A DNA stretch of 64,000 bases from Hahella ganghwensis DSM 17046. Lineage in GTDB: Bacteria; Pseudomonadota; Gammaproteobacteria; Pseudomonadales; Oleiphilaceae. The position numbers and the translations under genes were made by a program. Under the pieces are notes generated by a model, which saw only the letters and a list, made by a program, of their open reading frames with translations, had not been told where the DNA came from and did not search any database. The DNA is taken from contig NZ_AQXX01000128.1 in NCBI RefSeq assembly GCF_000376785.1, positions 1-64,000 on the forward strand, written 5' to 3'. Position 1 is the first letter of the stretch. Each line of letters starts with the position of its first letter. Below are positions 34,162-44,157 of this stretch, one piece after another.

Positions 34162-35574
34162 TTAGTGCGCACCTTTCTTAAAGAGGACGACCTCTACAGT
34201 CTGGAGCAGAATTAGGAAATCCAGCATGAGGCTGTTATTTTTAATGTAGTAGAGATCGTAGCGCAGCTTCTCTTTGCTATCCTCTTCGCTGTCCGCATAG
34301 TCAAAGCAAAGTTGCGCCCAGCCGGTGATACCTGGCTTAACACGATGGCGCTCATTGTAATAAGGGATGCTGTTGGCAAGCTTTTCCACAAAAACAGGTC
34401 TTTCCGGACGCGGGCCGACAAATGCCATTTCGCCTTTTAATACATTGAAAAGCTGGGGCAGCTCGTCAATACGATACTTACGAATGACCGCACCGACTTT
34501 TGTCACCCTATCATCATTTTTCGACGCCCAAATGGCCTGACCGCCTTTTTCTGCATCAACTCCCATACTTCTGAACTTGATGACTTCAAACGGCTCACCA
34601 TTTACGCCTACCCTAACCTGTTTGTAGAAAATCGGGGCTTTTAACCCTTCTTCGAACTTAATACAGGCAACAGTGACCAGAATAAACGGCCAGGTTACAG
34701 AAAGAAGAATGAGTGAAGCGAGAATATCGAAAGAGCGTTTCAATACACTGCCAAGCGCAGAAGTCTTAAATCCATCAGAAAAGATAAACCATCCCGGAGA
34801 GATGACATTCAAAGGCACTTTACGGGTTTCACGCTCGGTAAAAGTGGACTCCTGCACGACTTCTATACCTTCCAGTTTGCAGGCCATTAGTTCTTCCAGA
34901 GGCAGCTTCTTGCGTCTATCATCGACAGCAATGACAATCTCGTCGATCGCATTGGCCAACACATAATCCATAATCCCCAGAGGCGTTTTAATCACCTTAC
35001 TGTCATCAACGATGACGTCATCACCCTCAAAAGGATAAAAACCGACCAGATGCACTCCCTTCCAATCTTCAGGCTTTCTGAAATCCTCAAGCAAACCATT
35101 TGCCCTTTTACCAGTTCCCAGAATCAGCACATTCCTTTTAAAGATATTTTCATCCACAAACGTATAAAACAGTATGCGAACGACCAACACGAAGAGCACT
35201 GCGTAAAGCGTCGCAAGCACCAACACGCTTCGCCAGATCACCCCAAAGATATCACTGGAGATGTAGTAAAAGATTGGAAAGACCAGAGAGCCGATAACAA
35301 ATGCCACCAGTGTTCTGAGCGCCATACCTGTCCGCCCTTCAGACAATCGGGCCTGATAGACCCCCATGGCATTCATACTGATCAGAATGACTGCTCCATA
35401 GGCAAGAGCGGAATAGAATAGATCTGAGTCCTGGAAGGTGTAGTTGATATCACCTATCAATAATCTTGTCGGAACCGCGGCATATATCGCCAGCATACAG
35501 GCGCACAGTTCAAGTAATCCCAATATTAGAAATGGGAAATGCACATAGTGTTTTAAGATACGTATATGAGCCAC
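34162..35574 (-). CDS. Priming undecaprenyl-phosphate sugar-1-phosphate transferase (XrtA-type)
   Basis: 470 aa. Four to five N-terminal membrane helices are followed by a CoA-binding-like Rossmann domain (VLILGTGKRANGLLED). The C-terminal catalytic polyprenyl-phosphate transferase domain has KRSFDILASLILL, FEVIKFRSM, KYRIDELPQLFNVLKGEMAFVGPRPERP and a GITGWAQL end. It would start repeat-unit synthesis by placing sugar-1-P on undecaprenyl phosphate. The family matches the EpsB-like transferase of exosortase-A loci. The likely start is GTG at 35574 (protein start AHIRILKHYVHFP), with GAGG 11 bp upstream. It is alone on the minus strand, convergent with the export operon and divergent from the sugar dehydrogenase gene. 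Confidence 0.9.
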   Translation of the reverse strand: MAHIRILKHYVHFPFLILGLLELCACMLAIYAAVPTRLLIGDINYTFQDSDLFYSALAYGAVILISMNAMGVYQARLSEGRTGMALRTLVAFVIGSLVFPIFYYISSDIFGVIWRSVLVLATLYAVLFVLVVRILFYTFVDENIFKRNVLILGTGKRANGLLEDFRKPEDWKGVHLVGFYPFEGDDVIVDDSKVIKTPLGIMDYVLANAIDEIVIAVDDRRKKLPLEELMACKLEGIEVVQESTFTERETRKVPLNVISPGWFIFSDGFKTSALGSVLKRSFDILASLILLSVTWPFILVTVACIKFEEGLKAPIFYKQVRVGVNGEPFEVIKFRSMGVDAEKGGQAIWASKNDDRVTKVGAVIRKYRIDELPQLFNVLKGEMAFVGPRPERPVFVEKLANSIPYYNERHRVKPGITGWAQLCFDYADSEEDSKEKLRYDLYYIKNNSLMLDFLILLQTVEVVLFKKGAH

Positions 35575-36081
35575 GTCCGCAATAACCTCGATGATCCTTA
35601 CTTGTTCGAGCAGGTTTCAATAAATATATGATGCTAAGGTGAAATTTTAACTAAACGGTTTCACTTTTGATCGGTGGGGGCCGGCATTTTAACAATTGTT
35701 GACACTAATATATAGAACAACAAGTTAGGTCATACTATATAGTCCCTTTAGCCAGCCTCCTGTTAATTGCAGAATAGCGATCTTTCACCTCATATCCCGT
35801 CATTATTTCCAAAGAACAACAAGAGTGACGACTGTGTCTTAAGGTTTAGTAGTAATAATGGTAACTTGCGCTATCTTTGCCTAAGTTTACCTTAGGTATC
35901 TCTGAAAAATTCTGAGCCGATATCTCTGAAGAGAAATAAAGCCGTAAAGGCTTGGTTTACTTCATAAATAGCGGTTGGCGAATAAATGGGCACTTTGATT
36001 CGGTTTTAACATTTCCATCAACAGCGCATGAAATTTTCAGGGACTCACTAAAAGTTGTTATGATTTGAGACTTTACTTGGC
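35575..36081. promoter_or_regulatory. Divergent control region upstream of priming transferase and sugar dehydrogenase
   Basis: 507 bp, AT-rich, without a gene I can support. It holds CAATTGTTGACAC (35693-35705), which matches 12 of 13 positions of a site upstream of the export operon. It also has a direct repeat TATCTCTGAA (35897-35906 and 35921-35930) and a small palindrome TACCTTAGGTA (35888-35898). TTGACA at 35699-35704 could be a -35 box, but no convincing -10 follows. It probably contains promoters in both directions. Confidence 0.6.
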
Positions 36082-37359
36082 ATGAGACAATTAAAAGACT
36101 GCAAAATTTGCCTGATCGGCCTCGGATATGTAGGCCTGCCACTCGCTGTCGAATTTGGAAAGAAATTCCCGACTATCGGCTTTGATATAAACCAAGGTCG
36201 TGTCTCAGAGTTAAAGCAGGGAGAAGACAGGACTCTGGAGGTCGACGCCGATGAGCTTTCAGAAGCTCAACATCTCTCTTTTACGTCTCAGTTGGATGAG
36301 ATTACTGACTGCAATGTTTTCATCGTTACAGTTCCAACACCTATCAATGAATTTAAGACTCCGGATCTTGGACCATTGATTAAAGCGAGTAAGACAGTAG
36401 GCAAAGTCATCAAAACAGGTGATATTGTTATATACGAATCAACCGTATATCCCGGCGCGACGGAGGAAGTTTGCATACCAGTAATAGAGGAAACCAGCGG
36501 CCTTAAGTTCAATCAGGATTTCTTCGCTGGATACAGCCCGGAAAGAATCAATCCGGGCGACAAAGAACATCGTGTCACCAACATTCTTAAGGTGACATCC
36601 GGTTCGACGCCAGAGGCTGCCGATTTCGTAGACTCCCTCTATCAAGCTGTGATTACTGCCGGTACTCACAAGACATCCTCTATCAGGGTCGCCGAAGCGG
36701 CCAAGGTCATCGAAAATACGCAAAGGGATGTTAATATCGCTCTGGTAAACGAACTCTCTCTACTATTTGGCAAGCTTGGTATCGATACACTTGAGGTCTT
36801 GGAGGCAGCAGGCACCAAGTGGAACTTTCTTCCGTTTCGCCCTGGCCTGGTCGGAGGGCATTGCATTGGCGTCGATCCTTACTACCTGACTCACAAAGCC
36901 CAATCCATCGGCCACCATCCGGAAATGATTCTTTCAGGCAGAAGAATTAACGATGCCATGGGAGAAATTGTCGCCAAAAATGTTATCAAAATGATGACCC
37001 AGCAAAAAATCCATGTCACTGGCTCTAAAGTTCTTATTATGGGGCTGACATTTAAGGAAAACTGCCCGGATATTCGGAATACCCGCGTTATCGATGTAAT
37101 AAAAATATTTCAGTCATATAACGCCAGCATTGAGGTATATGACCCTTGGGCAAGCCCGGCGGAAAGTCAGTTGGAGTATGGCATCAATTTGATCACTACC
37201 CCGGAGACAGGAAAGTATGACGCAATTGTATTGACAGTCGGTCACGAACAATTCAAATCACTTGGAGCGTCCGGAATACGAAAGTATGGCAAAGAAAAGC
37301 ACGTACTGTTTGATGTGAAGTACGTGCTCCCCAAAGAGGATGTTGATGGCAGGCTTTAG
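36082..37359 (+). CDS. Nucleotide-sugar dehydrogenase (UDP-HexNAc 6-dehydrogenase, TviB/WbpO-like)
   Basis: 425 aa. The NAD-binding Rossmann start is ICLIGLGYVGLPLAVEFGKK. FIVTVPTPINE follows, and the catalytic cysteine is C261 in GLVGGHCIGVDPYYL. MGLTFKENCPDIRNTR lies in the C-terminal domain. The motif set fits the branch that oxidises UDP-GlcNAc or UDP-GalNAc to the uronic acid (TviB, WbpO) rather than UDP-glucose dehydrogenase. It would supply an N-acetylhexosaminuronic acid to the polymer. The ATG is the only start after an in-frame stop, and its ribosome site is weak. A perfect hairpin overlaps the stop codon. Confidence 0.85.
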   Translation: MRQLKDCKICLIGLGYVGLPLAVEFGKKFPTIGFDINQGRVSELKQGEDRTLEVDADELSEAQHLSFTSQLDEITDCNVFIVTVPTPINEFKTPDLGPLIKASKTVGKVIKTGDIVIYESTVYPGATEEVCIPVIEETSGLKFNQDFFAGYSPERINPGDKEHRVTNILKVTSGSTPEAADFVDSLYQAVITAGTHKTSSIRVAEAAKVIENTQRDVNIALVNELSLLFGKLGIDTLEVLEAAGTKWNFLPFRPGLVGGHCIGVDPYYLTHKAQSIGHHPEMILSGRRINDAMGEIVAKNVIKMMTQQKIHVTGSKVLIMGLTFKENCPDIRNTRVIDVIKIFQSYNASIEVYDPWASPAESQLEYGINLITTPETGKYDAIVLTVGHEQFKSLGASGIRKYGKEKHVLFDVKYVLPKEDVDGRL

Positions 37360-37365
37360 CCTGCC
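37348..37365 (+). terminator. Hairpin overlapping the sugar dehydrogenase stop codon
   Basis: GGCAGGC (37348-37354), loop TTTA, GCCTGCC (37359-37365) is a perfect GC-rich stem spanning the TAG stop (37357-37359). No T-tract follows on the plus strand, so it is at best a weak or factor-assisted terminator between this gene and the convergent prpF. Confidence 0.4.
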
Positions 37366-37397
37366 TCACTGAAAACATTGACTTACAGGCTCGAGTT

Positions 37398-38576
37398 CTA
37401 GAAAGCATCCCCCGGAATACGGACCCATCCCTCCATCAGTACTCTGGCACTTCTGCTCATGGTTGCCTTTGCAACCTTCCAGCCTTCTACCGTCTCTACC
37501 GCCTTCGCACCGACCCTCAATGTCCCTGAAGGATGTCCAAAGCATACAGATTCTGGCTGCCCCCCCCCTGCCGCAATATTCACCAGGGTTCCAGGTACAG
37601 CCGCGGCGGTACCGATTGCTACTGCTGCAGTCCCCATCATGGCATGATGAAGCTTCCCCATGGAGAGCGCTCTCACCAGGAGGTCAATATCAGCGGCCGC
37701 CACATTCTTGCCGCTTGAAGCAACATAGTCCTTTGGCTTGGAAACAAAGGCTACCTTGGGTGTGTGCTGACGTGTCGCAGCTTCATCAAGCTCTTTGATT
37801 AAGCCCATGCGCAACGCACCATGAGCCCGTAACAACTCAAACCTGGACAAAGCACCTTCATCACTATTAATCGATTCCTGAAGCTCAGTGCCTTCATAAC
37901 CGATATCTTCAGCATTCACAAAGATTGTCGGTATACCCGAATTGATCATAGTAACCTTGAGAGCGCCCAATCCAGGCACTTCCAGTTCATCGACAACATT
38001 TCCGGTAGGAAAAATAGCCCCGCCCTCGTCAGCAGGATCCATAAACTCCATTTTCACTTCAGCTGCAGTAAAGGTGACACCATCGAGCTCAAAGTCCCCT
38101 GTTTCCTGTACTTCACCATTCGTGACCGGCACATGAGCAATAATCGTCTTGCCAATATTAACCTGCCATATCCTAACTGTCGCAATACCGTTTTCAGGTA
38201 AGCTTTCGGGATCGATCAACCCACTCGAAATAGCAAAAGCCCCCACGGCGGCAGAAAGATTGCCACAATTACCACTCCAGTCGACAAAAGGTTTATCAAT
38301 AGACACCTGGCCAAACAGGTAATCTACATCATGGTCAGCCCGGCTGCTCCTGGAAAGAATTACCGCTTTGCTGGTACTGGAGGTTGCTCCTCCCATTCCA
38401 TCAATCTGTTTACCATAAGGATCAGGACTTCCAATAACCCTCAGCAAAAGCGCATCTCTTGCCGCACCAGGCACCTGCGCAGGCTCGGGCAAATCCTGTA
38501 GCCGAAAAAACACGCCCTTACTGGTACCGCCTCGCATGTAGGTCGCCGGTATTCTGATTTGAGAAACATGACCCAT
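37398..38576 (-). CDS. prpF: PrpF, 2-methylaconitate cis-trans isomerase
   Basis: 392 aa. The N-terminus IRIPATYMRGGTSKGVFF and the DWSGNCGNLSAAVGAFAI segment with its cysteine are characteristic of PrpF. PrpF has two diaminopimelate-epimerase-like folds. It isomerises trans- to cis-2-methylaconitate, linking the AcnD dehydration product to hydration. This is needed when AcnD replaces PrpD, as here. It is the last gene of the minus-strand prp operon, 78 bp after acnD, and it marks the boundary with the EPS locus. Confidence 0.93.
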   Translation of the reverse strand: MGHVSQIRIPATYMRGGTSKGVFFRLQDLPEPAQVPGAARDALLLRVIGSPDPYGKQIDGMGGATSSTSKAVILSRSSRADHDVDYLFGQVSIDKPFVDWSGNCGNLSAAVGAFAISSGLIDPESLPENGIATVRIWQVNIGKTIIAHVPVTNGEVQETGDFELDGVTFTAAEVKMEFMDPADEGGAIFPTGNVVDELEVPGLGALKVTMINSGIPTIFVNAEDIGYEGTELQESINSDEGALSRFELLRAHGALRMGLIKELDEAATRQHTPKVAFVSKPKDYVASSGKNVAAADIDLLVRALSMGKLHHAMMGTAAVAIGTAAAVPGTLVNIAAGGGQPESVCFGHPSGTLRVGAKAVETVEGWKVAKATMSRSARVLMEGWVRIPGDAF

Positions 38577-38654
38577 TCAACCATCTCTCCGTACTTTTGA
38601 TAGGTAGGGAAAATCCCTCCCTATCTTGTTTTCCAATCTACTGTTTTTGCGTGA

Positions 38655-41249
38655 TTAATCTACAGCCTCTGCTTCCAGAAAATCTTTAGCAAAGCGCTGC
38701 AGAACACCACCGGCTTCGTAAATGGACACCTCTTCTTGAGTATCAAGCCGGCAGGTTACCGGAACCTCTACCACGTCTCCATTCCGACGGTGAATCACTA
38801 ATGTTAGAGTTGCGCCTGGTTTAAAGCTTCCGGCGACATCGTAGGTTTCTGTACCATCTATTCCGAGTGTCTTGCGGGTAGTCCCTGGCTTAAATTCCAG
38901 CGGTAAAACCCCCATGCCAATCAGATTGGTACGGTGAATTCTTTCAAAGCCTTCAGCCACGATTACTTCAACACCCGCCAACCGGACACCTTTAGCAGCC
39001 CAGTCCCTGGAGGATCCTTGCCCATAGTCCGCCCCGGCGACAATAATCAGGGGCTGCTTACGCTCCATATAGGTCTCAATAGCCTCCCACATACGGGTCA
39101 CTTTCCCCTCAGGCTCAATTCGGGCCAGAGACCCCTGCTTCACCTCGCCATTTTCCTGCACCATTTCATTCAATAATTTAGGATTGGCAAAAGTTGCTCT
39201 TTGCGCTGTAAGGTGGTCACCGCGATGAGTCGCATAAGAATTAAAGTCCTCTTCCGGCAATCCCATTTTTGCCAGGTACTCTCCTGCAGCGCTGGACGCT
39301 AGTATGGCATTCGAAGGGGACAGATGATCAGTAGTGATATTGTCTCCCAACACTGCCAGGGGGCGCATCCCTTTTAAAGTCCTTTCACCTGCGAGGGCTC
39401 CCTCCCAGTATGGCGGACGGCGAATATAGGTACTTTTCGGCCGCCAGTCATAGAGCGGCTTAGTCTGATCACGAGCTTCCGCGGTAACATCAAACATGGG
39501 GATGTACACTTGGCGAAATTGATCAGGTTTAACGTGTTCCCGGACGATTTCGTCTATCTCTTCGTCACTTGGCCATATATCTTTTAGCCTGATGGGATTT
39601 CCATGAGCATCAGTCCCCAATACATCCTTTTCGATATCAAAACGTATGGTTCCAGCGATCGCATAGGCCACTACCAGTGGCGGTGAGGCAAGAAATGCCT
39701 GCTTTGCATAGGGATGTATACGACCATCGAAGTTCCGGTTACCGGATAATACGGCGGTTGAGTAAAGATCTCTGTCTATCAGTTCCTTCTGAATAACCGG
39801 GTCCAGAGCTCCGCTCATCCCATTACAGGTGGTGCAGGCAAAGCCGACAATACCAAAGCCCAGGGACTCCAGTTCCGGCAATAGACCGGATTCTTCTAAA
39901 TATAACTTCACCGCTTTGGATCCCGGTGCCAGCGAGCTTTTTACCCAGGGTTTACGAGTTAGCCCCAGCTCATTTGCCTTACGAGCCAGCAAACCGGCCG
40001 CGATGACATTTCTGGGATTACTGGTATTGGTGCAGCTGGTAATGGCAGCAATGATCACAGCTCCATCAGGCATCAATCCCTCTTCGCTTTCCACTTCACC
40101 GGCAATCCCTTGGCTGGCCAGTTCACTGGTAGGCACTCTTCGATGAGGATTTGATGGCCCCGCAATATTCCTCACGACACTGGAAAGGTCGAATGTTAGC
40201 ACCCTCTCATATTCAGCATTTTCCAGTGAATCAGCCCAGAGCCCGGCTTCTTTGGCATAGGTTTCGACCAGCCTGACCTGATCATCATCCCGCCCGGTTA
40301 ACGTGAGATAATCAATCGTCTGCTGATCAATGTAGAACATTGCCGCCGAGGCACCATATTCCGGTGTCATGTTGGAGATTGTGGCCCGATCCCCAAGCGT
40401 CAGTTGGGATGCACCTTCACCAAAGAATTCTATATAGCAGGAAACGACCCTTTCTTTACGCAGAAACTCAGTCAACGCCAGAACTATATCCGTCGCAGTG
40501 ATCCCGGGTTGAGGCTTACCGGTTAACTCCACCCCGACAATATCAGGCAGGCGCATATAGGAAGCCCTTCCGAGCATGACACTTTCTGCCTCCAGCCCGC
40601 CGACACCGATAGCGATGACTCCCAGTGCATCCACATGAGGGGTATGGCTGTCAGTCCCCACCAGGGTATCCGGAAAGGCCACACCTTCTCGGGAGTGAAT
40701 GACCGGTGACATCCGCTCCAGGTTTATCTGGTGCATGATGCCGTTACCAGGAGGAATAACATCAACATTCTCAAAGGCTGTCTTGGTCCAGTTAATAAAA
40801 TGGAATCTGTCATCATTTCGACGATCTTCAATTTCCCTGTTTTTATCGAATGCATCTGACTCAAAACCAGCATGCTCGACGGCAAGAGAGTGATCCACTA
40901 TCAACTGAGTCGGAACGACAGGATTTACCTTTGAAGGATCGCCGCCCTTCAATGCAATAGCGTCTCGCAATCCCGCCAAATCGACCAACGCCGTTTGACC
41001 AAGAATGTCATGGCAAACGACCCGAGCCGGATACCACGGAAAATCAAGATCACGCTTGCGTTCAATAATCTGCCTGAGCGAATCTTGGAGAGACGCTGAG
41101 TCGCATCGACGCACCAGATTCTCAGCCAGTATTCGTGATGTATAAGGAAGCTTGTCGTATGCTCCTGGCTTGATACTGTTGACCGCTTCACGAGTGTCAA
41201 AAAAATCAAGCGATGTTCCCGGTAAGGGTTTTCGATAGGCGGTATTCAT
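38655..41249 (-). CDS. acnD: AcnD, Fe-S-dependent 2-methylcitrate dehydratase
   Basis: 864 aa, aconitase A-like. The [4Fe-4S] ligands lie in AITSCTNTSNPRN and GFACTTCNGMSG. HQINLERMSPVI, GTDSHTPHVDALG and the C-terminal swivel-domain GADYGQGSSRDWAAKG are family hallmarks. Together with prpF and no prpD, this identifies AcnD rather than AcnA. It converts 2-methylcitrate to 2-methylaconitate in the methylcitrate cycle. I prefer ATG 41249 (GGGA 8 bp upstream, typical length) over 41273, which lacks a ribosome site. It lies 139 bp after prpC. Confidence 0.94.
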   Translation of the reverse strand: MNTAYRKPLPGTSLDFFDTREAVNSIKPGAYDKLPYTSRILAENLVRRCDSASLQDSLRQIIERKRDLDFPWYPARVVCHDILGQTALVDLAGLRDAIALKGGDPSKVNPVVPTQLIVDHSLAVEHAGFESDAFDKNREIEDRRNDDRFHFINWTKTAFENVDVIPPGNGIMHQINLERMSPVIHSREGVAFPDTLVGTDSHTPHVDALGVIAIGVGGLEAESVMLGRASYMRLPDIVGVELTGKPQPGITATDIVLALTEFLRKERVVSCYIEFFGEGASQLTLGDRATISNMTPEYGASAAMFYIDQQTIDYLTLTGRDDDQVRLVETYAKEAGLWADSLENAEYERVLTFDLSSVVRNIAGPSNPHRRVPTSELASQGIAGEVESEEGLMPDGAVIIAAITSCTNTSNPRNVIAAGLLARKANELGLTRKPWVKSSLAPGSKAVKLYLEESGLLPELESLGFGIVGFACTTCNGMSGALDPVIQKELIDRDLYSTAVLSGNRNFDGRIHPYAKQAFLASPPLVVAYAIAGTIRFDIEKDVLGTDAHGNPIRLKDIWPSDEEIDEIVREHVKPDQFRQVYIPMFDVTAEARDQTKPLYDWRPKSTYIRRPPYWEGALAGERTLKGMRPLAVLGDNITTDHLSPSNAILASSAAGEYLAKMGLPEEDFNSYATHRGDHLTAQRATFANPKLLNEMVQENGEVKQGSLARIEPEGKVTRMWEAIETYMERKQPLIIVAGADYGQGSSRDWAAKGVRLAGVEVIVAEGFERIHRTNLIGMGVLPLEFKPGTTRKTLGIDGTETYDVAGSFKPGATLTLVIHRRNGDVVEVPVTCRLDTQEEVSIYEAGGVLQRFAKDFLEAEAVD

Positions 41250-41388
41250 GCAATCAGTCCCATCATGTCGCATTCACAGATTCAGACAGCCCCAAACTAT
41301 GGACTTTAATAAGGCCTTTGGAAGCTGCCTGGTTATTATGCGGAGGGGCTACCCCTCCTTTGTTGTCTCGGTATATGCCTTAGTGGTT

Positions 41389-42516
41389 TTATCCACGCTC
41401 TTCAATCGGTATCCACTCTGAAGAATCAGGGCCGGTATATTCGGCACTGGGCCTGATGATTCGATTGTTTGCTCGCTGTTCTTTCACATGAGCCGCCCAT
41501 CCGGTCAAACGAGACATCACAAAAATCGGTGTGAACAATTTGGTAGGGATACCCATGAAGTGGTAGGCAGAAGCATGGAAGAAGTCTGCATTGCAGAATA
41601 GTTTTTTCTCCCTCCACATCACTTCCTCGCATTTTGCTGATACCGGATACAACACCTGATCACCAACATCTTCTGCGAGTTTCTGCGACCATTTCTTGAT
41701 CACTGCATTGCGCGGATCGGACTCTCGATAGATCGCATGGCCAAAACCCATAATTTTTTCTTTCCGGGCTAACATTCCCATTAACTGTTCTTCGGCATCT
41801 TCAGGGCTGCTGAACCTCTCAATCATCTCCATGGCCGCCTCATTGGCTCCACCATGTAAAGGCCCGCGCAGTGAGCCGATTGCACCGGTAATGCATGAAT
41901 GAATATCTGACAATGTGGACGCACAAACTCTGGCAGTAAAAGTGGAGGCATTGAATTCGTGTTCTGCATAAAGAATCAAAGAGACATTCATGACTCGTTC
42001 GTGCAGTTTCTTTGCCTTCTCGCCATGCAGCATGGAAAGGAAATGGGCACCAATGGAATCATCATCAGTTTCGGTGTCTATGCGTACGCCATCATGAGTG
42101 AACCGGTACCAATAACAGATGATCGAGGGAAACACCGCCAGCATACGATCAATACGGTCATCCTGTTCAGAGAAGTCAGCCTCGGTTTCCAGATTACCCA
42201 GCATGGAACAACCGGTACGCATTACGTCCATTGGATGAGCATCTTTAGGAATTCTTTCCAGCACTTCCTTTAATGCTGCAGGCAACCCACGTAGTGACTT
42301 CAGCTTGCCTTTAAATGCTGCCAGTTCCGACTGGGTTGGCAAGTGCCCGCGCAATAAAAGGTAAGCGACTTCTTCAAACCCGGCCTTATCGGCCAACTCT
42401 TCTATTCCATAGCCCCGATAGGCCAGACCGTGTCCTGTCGTTCCCACTGTACATAGTGCTGTCTGACCTGCCACTTGGCCCCGTAGGCCAGCTCCGCTCA
42501 ATACCTTCTCAGCCAT
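41389..42516 (-). CDS. prpC: PrpC, 2-methylcitrate synthase
   Basis: 375 aa, citrate synthase fold. Catalytic segments are GPLHGGANEAAMEM (histidine), GFGHAIYRESDPRN (histidine) and the later FHASAYHFMGIPTKLFTPIFV region. The short type-II-like length and N-terminal GLRGQVAGQTALCTVG point to the methylcitrate branch. It condenses propionyl-CoA with oxaloacetate. It lies 42 bp downstream of prpB and upstream of acnD in the same operon. Confidence 0.95.
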   Translation of the reverse strand: MAEKVLSGAGLRGQVAGQTALCTVGTTGHGLAYRGYGIEELADKAGFEEVAYLLLRGHLPTQSELAAFKGKLKSLRGLPAALKEVLERIPKDAHPMDVMRTGCSMLGNLETEADFSEQDDRIDRMLAVFPSIICYWYRFTHDGVRIDTETDDDSIGAHFLSMLHGEKAKKLHERVMNVSLILYAEHEFNASTFTARVCASTLSDIHSCITGAIGSLRGPLHGGANEAAMEMIERFSSPEDAEEQLMGMLARKEKIMGFGHAIYRESDPRNAVIKKWSQKLAEDVGDQVLYPVSAKCEEVMWREKKLFCNADFFHASAYHFMGIPTKLFTPIFVMSRLTGWAAHVKEQRANNRIIRPSAEYTGPDSSEWIPIEERG

Positions 42517-42558
42517 TTATTGTCTCCTTCTTATCGGTATATTTGGAGTTATTCGGAA

Positions 42559-43434
42559 TTACTGCTTTTCCTGTGCAAATAGGGCATCCAGGCGTTGCTC
42601 GTAGTCGTGATAATTCAGAAAATCATACAGCTCCATACGCGTCTGCATAAGATCGACAACTTCCTTCTGATCACCTTTTGTCAGAATTGACTCATACACC
42701 ATCAACGCTGCCTTGTTCATGGCACGAAACGCAGACAGAGGGTACAACACCATATCGGCTCCAGCTTCAGCCAGCTCCTCCTTGTTATAGAGAGGAGTTT
42801 TACCAAATTCAGTGATATTGGCGAGTATGGGTACATTAAGCGCCTCTTTAAAAGCCCGATAGTGCTCAAGCTCTGTCACCGCCTCAGCGAAGATCCCGTC
42901 CGCACCAGCTTCGACGCATGCTTTAGCTCTATCAATTGCAGCTTCCAGGCCTTCCTGTGCAAATGCATCTGTCCTGGCCATAATGAAAAAACTCTCATCA
43001 CTTCTGGCATCCACCGCCGCCTTTATCCGGTCCACCATCTCTGATTTGCTGACGATTTCCTTATTAGGGCGATGCCCACAACGCTTTTGGGCGACCTGAT
43101 CTTCAATATGCACAGCCGCCGCTCCAGCACGAATCATCTCCTTAATGGTACGGGCGATATTAAAAGCTCCACCCCACCCGGTATCGATATCCACCAACAA
43201 AGGCAATTCTGTAGCGGCTGTAATTCGGCGAACATCTTCCAATACATCGTTCAGGGACGTCATTCCCAGATCCGGTAAGCCATAGGAGGCATTGGCAACC
43301 CCGCCACCCGACAGGTAAATTGCCTGATGACCGACACGCTCGGCCATCATCGCGGCATATGCGTTAATAGCTCCAACAACCTGCAATGGCTTGTTGGCTT
43401 CCAGGGCTTTTCTAAATCTTAAACCTGCCGACAT
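42559..43434 (-). CDS. prpB: PrpB, 2-methylisocitrate lyase
   Basis: 291 aa from the ATG at 43434, which has GAGAGG at ideal spacing. An upstream ATG at 43518 would overlap the regulator gene and add residues unlike the family. The catalytic loop [15 protein letters not shown] carries the active-site cysteine of the isocitrate-lyase superfamily, and [17 protein letters not shown] holds the Mg-binding aspartates. It splits 2-methylisocitrate into pyruvate and succinate, the last step of the cycle. It is the first enzyme gene after the GntR regulator, 46 bp away. Confidence 0.95.
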   Translation of the reverse strand: MSAGLRFRKALEANKPLQVVGAINAYAAMMAERVGHQAIYLSGGGVANASYGLPDLGMTSLNDVLEDVRRITAATELPLLVDIDTGWGGAFNIARTIKEMIRAGAAAVHIEDQVAQKRCGHRPNKEIVSKSEMVDRIKAAVDARSDESFFIMARTDAFAQEGLEAAIDRAKACVEAGADGIFAEAVTELEHYRAFKEALNVPILANITEFGKTPLYNKEELAEAGADMVLYPLSAFRAMNKAALMVYESILTKGDQKEVVDLMQTRMELYDFLNYHDYEQRLDALFAQEKQ

Positions 43435-43480
43435 GTCTTGCCTCTCTTCGCTGTTTACGATAGTTAATTTGGCTTCAGGA

Positions 43481-44155
43481 CTACAACTTGAGCTGTCCTT
43501 CCCGATACCTTTTTTCAATACTCTGCCTGGCAGCAGATATATGGCGCCTCATCAGAAGCTCGGCCAATTCTCCGTCACGCTCTTCCAGCGCCTCAATAAT
43601 TCTCCAGTGTTCCCGAAAAGCTTTTTCAGGCCGCCCACTAAATGTACTCAACCGGTACCGGTACAGTCTTAACAAGTGATACAGCTCACCGGTTAACATC
43701 TGGCTTAACTTCTGATTCTTGCTACCTGAAATGATTCGGAAATGAAAATCAAAATCGCCTTCTCTCTGGCAATAAGCAATTCCCTGTTCTTCTTCAATCT
43801 GGCGGGCATGGCTTTCCAATAATCGCTTGAGATCGTCTATTTCATCCGTATGCATACGTCTGGCAGCCTGCCGGGCCGCCATTCCCTCCAGCGCTTCTCT
43901 GACTTCATAGAGATCAATCAATTCTTCAACCGACAAGGACACCACTTTAGCGCCTGAATGGGCTTTCCTAATAATCAGGCCTCGACCTTCAAGCCGGTGC
44001 AGCGCTTCTCGCAAAGGTCCACGACCATATCCAAATTTTTGCATCAGGTCGGCTTCACTGATTTTTTGTCCGGCCGGAATCTCACCTTTGACAATAGCGG
44101 TCTGTAGTAACTCAAACGCGATATCAGCCTGTGTACGGGAATCAGGAGACTTCAT
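43481..44155 (-). CDS. GntR-family regulator (FCD domain) of the prp operon
   Basis: 224 aa. The N-terminal winged helix includes [35 protein letters not shown], the standard GntR DNA-binding segment. A helical FadR/FCD ligand domain follows (about 85-215, with [19 protein letters not shown] and [11 protein letters not shown]). It heads the prp operon and probably represses or senses a methylcitrate-cycle intermediate. Gammaproteobacteria often have a GntR regulator here instead of PrpR. The ATG has no good ribosome site, and an operator-like TTGTTTACAA sits directly next to it, which suggests autoregulation. Confidence 0.9.
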   Translation of the reverse strand: MKSPDSRTQADIAFELLQTAIVKGEIPAGQKISEADLMQKFGYGRGPLREALHRLEGRGLIIRKAHSGAKVVSLSVEELIDLYEVREALEGMAARQAARRMHTDEIDDLKRLLESHARQIEEEQGIAYCQREGDFDFHFRIISGSKNQKLSQMLTGELYHLLRLYRYRLSTFSGRPEKAFREHWRIIEALEERDGELAELLMRRHISAARQSIEKRYREGQLKL

Positions 44156-44157
44156 TT

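Noticed and set aside
37459-37798. Open frames on the plus strand across prpF
   Set aside because: They lie entirely within a clear prpF gene on the other strand and show no family motifs. They are shadow frames.
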